10,797 nucleotides of DNA from Lysobacteraceae bacterium (GTDB taxonomy: Bacteria > Pseudomonadota > Gammaproteobacteria > DSM-19610): NCBI GenBank assembly GCA_020201295.1, contig JAIVHA010000173.1:1-10797 (forward strand), given 5' to 3'. Both the position numbers and the translations under genes were made by a program. Position 1 is the first letter of the stretch; the number at the start of each line of letters is the position of its first letter. The notes beneath the pieces are model-generated. The model was not told the DNA's origin, searched no databases, and saw nothing but the letters and a program-made list of their open reading frames with translations. Shown here piece after piece: positions 6,158 to 10,797 of this stretch.

Positions 6158-6682
6158 CTACTTCTTTTTGGGACCCATCACCATGACCATGGTGCGCCCT
6201 TCCAGCTTTGGAAACTGCTCCACGGCGGCGTATTCCTCCAGGTCCTGCTCGATGCGCTTGAGCATGTCGCGGCCCAGTTCCTGGTGCGCCATTTCCCGGC
6301 CGCGAAAGCGCATGGTGACCTTGATCTTGTCACCCTCTTCCAGGAACCGGATCAGGTTGCGCAGCTTGGTCTTGTAATCACCCACATCGGTGCCCGGGCG
6401 GAACTTGATTTCCTTGACCTGCACCTGCTTCTGCTTCTTGCGTGCGGTCTGGCGCTTCTTCTGTTCGTCGAACTTGAAGCGGCCATAATCCATCAGGCGA
6501 CATACCGGAGGCTCCGCCTGCGGTGAGATCTCCACCAGGTCCAGCGTGGCTTCGGCGGCTTTCTGCAGTCCCTCTTCCAGAGTGACCACACCGACCTGCT
6601 CTCCCTCGCTGTCGATCAGGCGGATTTCGCGCGCGGTAATGTCTTCGTTTACCCGGTGTTTCGATTTGCTTGCTGTAGCGAT
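6158..6682 (-). CDS. infC: Translation initiation factor IF-3, ATC start codon
   Basis: IF3 binds the 30S subunit, prevents premature 50S joining and checks the start codon and initiator tRNA. The protein has the N-domain (HRVNEDITAREIRLIDSEGE, LDLVEIS, PPVCRLMDYGRF), a lysine-rich linker (QKKRQTARKKQKQ), and the C-domain (KEIKFRPGTDVGDY, LIRFLEEGDKIKVTMRFRGR), ending MVMGPKKK. The first in-frame ATG/GTG/TTG is GTG at 6589, which would delete about 30 conserved N-domain residues. Upstream, the frame runs through HRVNEDITAREIRL to ATC at 6682-6680, eight bases after AGAGGA (6696-6691), which lies in the end of thrS. Starting there gives 174 residues, close to the 180 of E. coli. An in-frame ATT at 6691 touches the ribosome site and is less suitable. 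Starts at AUU or similar poor codons are the known basis of IF3 autoregulation. Confidence 0.93.
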   Translation of the reverse strand: MATASKSKHRVNEDITAREIRLIDSEGEQVGVVTLEEGLQKAAEATLDLVEISPQAEPPVCRLMDYGRFKFDEQKKRQTARKKQKQVQVKEIKFRPGTDVGDYKTKLRNLIRFLEEGDKIKVTMRFRGREMAHQELGRDMLKRIEQDLEEYAAVEQFPKLEGRTMVMVMGPKKK

Positions 6683-6683
6683 G

Positions 6684-8615
6684 CTAGTAATCCTCTAAAA
6701 CAGTACGGCCGCGGCTCGCAATCTCGGTGGCGAGCCCTTTTGCAAAGGCATCGACGGACAGGGTCCCCAGGTCCTTGCCACCACGCGTGCGCACGGCCAC
6801 GGTATCGGTTTCCGCCTCCCGGTCGCCCACCACCAGCAGGTAGGGGACGCGGTCGAGCGTGTGCTCGCGGATTTTAAAGCCGATCTTCTCATTTCTCAAG
6901 TCCGATTTTACCCTCAATCCCTGATTTTTCAGGGATTCCTCCACCCGGCGCACATAATCGGCCTGGCGGTCGGTAATATTGAGCAGAACCGCCTGAGTGG
7001 GCGCCAGCCAGGCGGGCAGCGCCCCGGCGTAGTGCTCCAGCAGAATCCCGATAAAACGCTCCAGGGAGCCCAGGATGGCGCGGTGGAGCATGACCGGCAC
7101 CTGCTTGCTGCCATCCTCGGCGATGTAGTGGGCGCCCAGGCGCTGGGGCATGGAGAAATCCAGCTGGATGGTGCCCAGCTGCCAGACCCGGGACAGGCAG
7201 TCCTTGAGGGAAAACTCGATCTTGGGGCCGTAGAAGGCCCCCTCGCCCGGCTGCAGGTCCCAGGCCAGCCCCTTGTGGTTGAGGGCGTCCTCCAGGGCCT
7301 TTTCCGCCTGGTCCCAGAGATGGTCCTCGCCCACCCGCTGCTCGGGACGGGTGGACAGCTTGACGATGACCTCCGCGAAGCCGAAGTCGGCATAGACCTC
7401 GTAGAGCAGGTCGATGAAGGCCGATACCTCGTCCAGGATCTGCGCCTCGGTGCAGAAGATATGGGCGTCGTCCTGGACGAAGTTGCGCACCCGCATCAGG
7501 CCGTGCAGGGTGCCCGAGGGCTCGTTGCGATGGCAGGAGCCGAACTCCGCCAGGCGCAGCGGCAGGTCCCGGTAGCTCTTCAGGCCCTGGTTGTAGATCT
7601 GGATGTGGGCCGGACAGTTCATGGGCTTCACCGCGTAATCCCGATGCTCGGAATGAGTGGTGAACATCATGTCCTGGAACTTCTCCCAGTGGCCGGACTT
7701 CTCCCACAGACTGCGGTCCAGCACCTGCGGGGTGTGGACCTCCTCGTAGCCGTGGCGACGCAACTGGTTGCGGATGTAGTTCTGGATCTCGAGATAGATC
7801 TTCCAGCCGTTGTCGTGCCAGAACACCATGCCCGGCGCTTCTTCCTGGGTATGAAACAGACCCATGGCCTTGCCCAGCTTGCGGTGGTCGCGCTTCTCGG
7901 CCTCTTCCAGGCGGTGCAGGTGTTCCTGCAGTTCCTTCTTGTCACGCCAGGCGGTGCCGTAGATGCGCTGCAGCATTTCCTTGCTGGAATCGCCGCGCCA
8001 GTAGGCGCCGGCCAGCTTCATGAGCTTGAAGCCCTTGCCGAGCTTGCCGGTGCTGGGCAGGTGCGGACCGCGGCAGACATCGAACCAGTCACCCTGGCGG
8101 TAGATGGAGATGTCCTCCCCTTCCGGGATGGCCTCGATGAGCTCGACCTTGTAGGTCTCGCCCAGATCACCGAAGACCTTGATGGCCTCCGCGCGGCTCA
8201 GCACCTCGCGCTGCAGGGGCAGGTCGCGCTTGACGATCTCGTGCATGCGCTTCTCGATGGCCTGCAGGTCATCGGGGGTGAAGGGCTCGTCACGGGCGAA
8301 GTCGTAGTAGAAGCCGTTCTCGATGGCCGGGCCGATGGTGACCTGGGTACCGGGGTACAGCTCCTGTACCGCCTGGGCCATCACATGGGCGGCGTCGTGG
8401 CGCAGCAGCTCCAGGGCTTCCTCGTCCCGGGCGGTGACGATCGCCAGACGGGCATCGCGGTCGATGACATGGCTGGTGTCCACCAGGCGGTCATCCACCT
8501 TGCCGGCCAGGGCGGCCTTGGCCAGGCCGGGGCCGATGGCGGCGGCGACATCATGTACGGTTACCGGGTGGTCGAACTGGCGCTGGTTGCCATCGGGAAG
8601 GGTAATGGTGGGCAT
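6684..8615 (-). CDS. thrS: Threonyl-tRNA synthetase
   Basis: ThrRS charges tRNA-Thr and edits mischarged Ser-tRNA-Thr. The start is ATG 8615, giving 643 residues (E. coli has 642), with GGAGAG seven bases upstream; a longer frame with 16 extra residues is not family-like. Domains in order are TGS (MPTITLPDGN, residues 1-60), the editing domain with H73 and H77 in HDAAH and C181/H185 in CRGPH, the class II catalytic core with MNCPAH (zinc ligand C333), H384 and H510, and the C-terminal anticodon-binding domain ending LEDY. All editing and zinc residues are present. In E. coli ThrRS represses itself by binding a tRNA-like operator before its start. The leader here is short, and I cannot show that structure. 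The TAG stop lies next to the infC start. Confidence 0.98.
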   Translation of the reverse strand: MPTITLPDGNQRQFDHPVTVHDVAAAIGPGLAKAALAGKVDDRLVDTSHVIDRDARLAIVTARDEEALELLRHDAAHVMAQAVQELYPGTQVTIGPAIENGFYYDFARDEPFTPDDLQAIEKRMHEIVKRDLPLQREVLSRAEAIKVFGDLGETYKVELIEAIPEGEDISIYRQGDWFDVCRGPHLPSTGKLGKGFKLMKLAGAYWRGDSSKEMLQRIYGTAWRDKKELQEHLHRLEEAEKRDHRKLGKAMGLFHTQEEAPGMVFWHDNGWKIYLEIQNYIRNQLRRHGYEEVHTPQVLDRSLWEKSGHWEKFQDMMFTTHSEHRDYAVKPMNCPAHIQIYNQGLKSYRDLPLRLAEFGSCHRNEPSGTLHGLMRVRNFVQDDAHIFCTEAQILDEVSAFIDLLYEVYADFGFAEVIVKLSTRPEQRVGEDHLWDQAEKALEDALNHKGLAWDLQPGEGAFYGPKIEFSLKDCLSRVWQLGTIQLDFSMPQRLGAHYIAEDGSKQVPVMLHRAILGSLERFIGILLEHYAGALPAWLAPTQAVLLNITDRQADYVRRVEESLKNQGLRVKSDLRNEKIGFKIREHTLDRVPYLLVVGDREAETDTVAVRTRGGKDLGTLSVDAFAKGLATEIASRGRTVLEDY

Positions 8616-8664
8616 ACACATCTCTCCAGTGGTGACCGATACGAGGGGCCACATGAGTAACAAA

Positions 8665-8692
8665 ACGATAATGAAACGGGGACAGACTTCAA
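8665..8692 (-). promoter_or_regulatory. thrS: Possible thrS promoter
   Basis: On the minus strand TTGAAG (8692-8687) and TATCGT (8670-8665) are 16 bases apart, each matching four of six sigma-70 consensus bases. Transcription would start near 8658, giving a leader of about 43 nt before ATG 8615. The match is only moderate, and the region is not otherwise informative. Confidence 0.35.
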
Positions 8693-8763
8693 CGCCGCCC
8701 CATTCTGCAAATCAAGCACTTACAGGAAGGAGTGCGAATGGTACACAGACCTCGGAGGGCCGT

Positions 8764-8789
8764 CAAACCCAACCCGGCCGGTGGCCGGG
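8764..8789 (-). terminator. Probable djlA terminator
   Basis: On the minus strand CCCGGCC (8789-8783) pairs with GGCCGGG (8779-8773) around a three-base loop and is followed by TTGGGTTTG. The seven-base-pair GC stem lies 14 bases beyond the djlA stop. The T-tract is interrupted, so it may be weak. It would separate djlA from thrS. Confidence 0.5.
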
Positions 8790-8802
8790 CCTGGCGCACC
8801 CG

Positions 8803-9594
8803 TCAGCGCATGCCCCGGGCCTTTTTCACCATCTCGTAGGCCGCCTTGATCTCGATGGTCTTGTCCGTCGCCAGCCTGACCATCTCTTCGGGCAAGCCCT
8901 TGGATACCAGCTTGTCCGGATGGTGCTGATTCATCAAGCGGCGGTAGGTACGCTTGATCTCGGCATCCTCGGCCTCCGCCGCGACGCCGAGGATGGCGTA
9001 GGCCTCCTGCAAGCGGTCGGGACGCGGGCTGGTCCCGGCACGACCGCTGCCGAAGTGACGCGTCCCCTGCACCAGCGCTTCCAGGTGTGCGAACTCTGCA
9101 GCGGAAAAGCCCAGCCGTTCGAAGACGTGGAGCAGCAGCCGCTTCTCTTCGGGGTGCAGCTCGCCATCCGCATAGGCGGCGTGGAGCTGGATCTCCAGAA
9201 ACATCTGCAGCAGGGTGGCCCGTCGGTGACACTCCTGGCGCAGCTGCGCGAGCACCGCATCGAGGGGAAAATCCGGTGCCTTGCCTTCATTGAAGAGATT
9301 GATGGCAAGGCGCCGCTGCTGCTCATCGAGCCGCATCTGCGACATCACCTGGCGGGCAAGCTCGATCTCGTCCCGGCTTACGTGGCCATCGGCCTTGGCG
9401 ATATGCCCCATGACAGAAAAAGAGGCGGCAAAGAAAGCGGTCTGCGTGCGTTCGGTCTCACCTGGAGGCAAGGCGCCAAACTGCTTCAAGCCACTATCGA
9501 ACTGATGTCCCAGGGCCGCACCCAACAGCGCGCCCAACGGCCCGCCGGCCATGAAACCAAAGCTGCCACCGATAATCTTGCCCCACCAACTCAT
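8803..9594 (-). CDS. djlA: Membrane-anchored co-chaperone DjlA
   Basis: DjlA is a type III membrane-bound J-domain protein that stimulates the ATPase of DnaK. From ATG 9594 the protein has 263 residues (E. coli DjlA has 271). The N-terminus MSWWGKIIGGSFGFMAGGPL matches the E. coli start and forms one glycine-rich membrane segment (residues about 5-30). A TerB-like helical domain follows (FSVMGHIAKADGHVSRDEI and LHAAYADGELHPEEKRLL). A C-terminal J-domain (AYAILGV, RTYRRLMNQHHPDKL) carries the HPD motif needed to activate DnaK. An in-frame upstream start at 9615 would add seven non-conserved residues; TGAGG eight bases before 9594 supports the shorter form. It is probably a single-gene unit. 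Confidence 0.95.
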   Translation of the reverse strand: MSWWGKIIGGSFGFMAGGPLGALLGAALGHQFDSGLKQFGALPPGETERTQTAFFAASFSVMGHIAKADGHVSRDEIELARQVMSQMRLDEQQRRLAINLFNEGKAPDFPLDAVLAQLRQECHRRATLLQMFLEIQLHAAYADGELHPEEKRLLLHVFERLGFSAAEFAHLEALVQGTRHFGSGRAGTSPRPDRLQEAYAILGVAAEAEDAEIKRTYRRLMNQHHPDKLVSKGLPEEMVRLATDKTIEIKAAYEMVKKARGMR

Positions 9595-9664
9595 TGCAAA
9601 AGCCTCATTCAACACTGCGTCAAGTGTGGTCTATACCTAAGGAACCTCTGATTAATTCCATTTT

Positions 9665-9733
9665 CGTCATTCCGGCGCATACCGGAATCCAGAGGCATCA
9701 GATGCATGGATGCCGGCATACGCCGGCATGACG
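9665..9733. repeat. Dispersed palindromic repeat between djlA and chaB
   Basis: The outer ends CGTCATTCCGGCG and CGCCGGCATGACG are complementary at 12 of 13 positions. Within are hairpins ATTCCGG/CCGGAAT, GCATC-A-GATGC and ATGCCGGC-ATAC-GCCGGCAT. The left half matches the element at 4420-4444. This is a widespread intergenic repeat type in proteobacteria. It separates the diverging djlA and chaB genes. Confidence 0.8.
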
Positions 9734-9780
9734 GATTGATCAGAGGCACCGTAAAACACCAGACCAACCTGGAGGTAACC

Positions 9781-10008
9781 ATGCCCTATGACAAACTGAC
9801 TGAATTGCCGGACAACGTAAAGGACAATTTGCCCAAACATGCCCAGGAGATCTACCTGGCGGCTTTCAATAATGCCTGGGATCAATACAAGTCGCCCGAG
9901 GACCGCGCCGGGGACGATGATCGCGAAGCGGTGGCACACAAGGTAGCCTGGTCCGCGGTCAAGAACAAATACGAGAAACGTGGCGATGAGTGGGTGGCGA
10001 AATCCTGA
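9781..10008 (+). CDS. chaB: ChaB-family protein
   Basis: The product is a 75-residue soluble protein of the ChaB family. It begins MPYDKLTELPDNVKDNLPKH, continues AQEIYLAAFNNAWDQYK, and ends with AHKVAWSAVKNKYEKRGDEW, all family-typical. GGAGG five bases upstream fixes the ATG at 9781; the longer open frame from 9706 reads through the palindromic repeat and is not genuine. E. coli ChaB was named as a regulator of the cation/proton antiporter ChaA, but no chaA is present here and the role of stand-alone ChaB proteins is unsettled. The gene converges on the metallopeptidase gene; the 97 bases between them hold nothing I can identify. Confidence 0.9.
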   Translation: MPYDKLTELPDNVKDNLPKHAQEIYLAAFNNAWDQYKSPEDRAGDDDREAVAHKVAWSAVKNKYEKRGDEWVAKS

Positions 10009-10105
10009 TTGCCATATTGTCGAAGGGCGCTGCGAAGATAATACCGAAGAGTTCCTGGCCGATCGACGTATCGGGCCGTGAGAGCCGTATGCGAAATGAA
10101 GCCCG

Positions 10106-10797
10106 CTAGGGCGTTGCCACCGAAAAGGTGTCGCAGGCGCCCATCTCGCCCCGCTCCAGGCCGGTTCTGAACCATTTCACGCGCTGCGCGGAGCTGCCGT
10201 GCGTGAAGGAATCGGGGCTGACGTAACCCTGGCTCTGCTTCTGCAGGCGGTCGTCGCCGATCGCACTGGCGGCGGCCAGACCCTCCTCCACATCGCCCTC
10301 CTCCAGCAATTGGCGGGAACGGTGGGCATGATGCGCCCACACGCCGGCGAAGCAATCGGCCTGCAGTTCGAGACGCACGGAGAGCTGGTTGGCCTCGGTC
10401 TCGCTGGCGCGGCGCCGCGCGTCCTGGACCTTCTGCGAGATGCCGAGCAAGGTCTGCACGTGATGGCCGACTTCGTGTGCGATCACGTAGGCCTGGGCGA
10501 AATCGCCCGGCGCCTTGAAGCGGTGCTTGAGGTCGCGGTAAAAGCTGAGGTCGATGTAGAGCTTGTGGTCGCCCGGGCAATAGAACGGGCCCATCGCCGC
10601 CTGCCCCAGCCCGCAGGCGGAGCTGACCGCGCCGCGGAACAGCACCAGGGTCGGCTCCTTGTAGGTACCGCCCGCCTGCCGGAACAGTTCGTGCCAGGTC
10701 TCCTCGGTATCGGCCAGCACGATCGACACGAAATCGACCAGTTCCTGCTCCTCGGCGCTTTCCACCACAAGCTCGCTTTGCGCGGGCTCGCCCTGGC
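10106..10797 (-). CDS. ypfJ: YpfJ-like neutral zinc metallopeptidase, N-terminus beyond window
   Basis: The visible part belongs to the YpfJ/KPN_02809 family of putative neutral zinc metallopeptidases. It contains FVSIVLADTEETWHELFRQA, YKEPTLVLFRGAVSSACG, AAMGPFYCPGDHKLYIDLSF, and the zinc-binding AYVIAHEVGHHVQTLLG, with the two histidines and glutamate of HExxH. Further on it has LELQADCFAGVWAHH, likely supplying the third ligand, and it ends CDTFSVATP. The frame stays open to the right edge, so the usual N-terminal membrane or signal segment and the start codon are outside the window; the GTG at 10768 is not a convincing start. E. coli YpfJ has 287 residues, of which about 230 are seen here. 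The physiological substrate is not known. Confidence 0.93.
   Translation of the reverse strand, partial: QGEPAQSELVVESAEEQELVDFVSIVLADTEETWHELFRQAGGTYKEPTLVLFRGAVSSACGLGQAAMGPFYCPGDHKLYIDLSFYRDLKHRFKAPGDFAQAYVIAHEVGHHVQTLLGISQKVQDARRRASETEANQLSVRLELQADCFAGVWAHHAHRSRQLLEEGDVEEGLAAASAIGDDRLQKQSQGYVSPDSFTHGSSAQRVKWFRTGLERGEMGACDTFSVATP

Noticed and set aside
6861..8660. A 599-codon plus-strand open frame opposite thrS
   Set aside because: It lies exactly antisense to intact thrS and its hydrophobic, repetitive composition is the usual mirror of a conserved GC-rich gene.
8323..9651. A 442-codon plus-strand open frame spanning the thrS start and djlA
   Set aside because: It crosses two genes and their intergenic region on the opposite strand with no ribosome site or family match.
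9882..10580. A 232-codon minus-strand frame overlapping chaB and the metallopeptidase
   Set aside because: It is a shifted frame of the metallopeptidase gene; the true frame has HEVGHH and the family motifs.

Overview
The window is GC-rich DNA from a gammaproteobacterium. The evidence is the gene order thrS-infC-rpmI-rplT-pheS-pheT-ihfA followed by a small MerR-type regulator and tRNA-Pro(GGG), which matches the arrangement known from Pseudomonas and relatives. The proteins resemble E. coli and Pseudomonas homologues throughout. No species can be named from the sequence alone. Comparisons with homologues here are from memory; no search was run.

Layout. Positions 1-141 are a perfect 60-bp inverted repeat with a 21-nt centre. 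It cuts into the 5' end of a plus-strand AbiE-type toxin-antitoxin pair (antitoxin to 561, nucleotidyltransferase toxin 558-1427). Converging on it from the minus strand are tRNA-Pro(GGG) (1487-1563), a MerR-family regulator, ihfA, pheT, pheS, rplT, rpmI, infC and thrS (start 8615). Upstream of thrS, also on the minus strand, is the co-chaperone gene djlA. Then come a plus-strand chaB-like gene and a minus-strand ypfJ-like zinc metallopeptidase that runs off the right edge.

How the genes work together. The large minus-strand block is a translation operon: threonyl-tRNA synthetase, initiation factor IF3, ribosomal proteins bL35 and bL20, both subunits of phenylalanyl-tRNA synthetase, and the DNA-bending protein IHF-alpha. 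infC has no ATG/GTG/TTG start at a sensible position and most likely starts at an ATC codon. This fits the known IF3 self-control through poor start codons. pheS most likely starts at TTG. A strong intrinsic terminator lies between rplT and pheS, but no phenylalanine-rich leader peptide is visible.

Most notable result. Both pheS and pheT are broken in this sequence. Each has clean, conserved N- and C-terminal parts joined by an out-of-frame internal deletion, about 240 nt in pheS and about 350 nt in pheT, with no other decay. These genes are essential and normally single-copy, so two fresh deletions in adjacent genes plus a fold-back repeat at the window end point first to assembly or amplification artefacts. 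The alternative is real loss of this PheRS with a replacement elsewhere. The pheS-pheT gap and the flanks of pheS and chaB carry several REP-like palindromes. I see no convincing new defence or mobile system beyond the AbiE-type pair.
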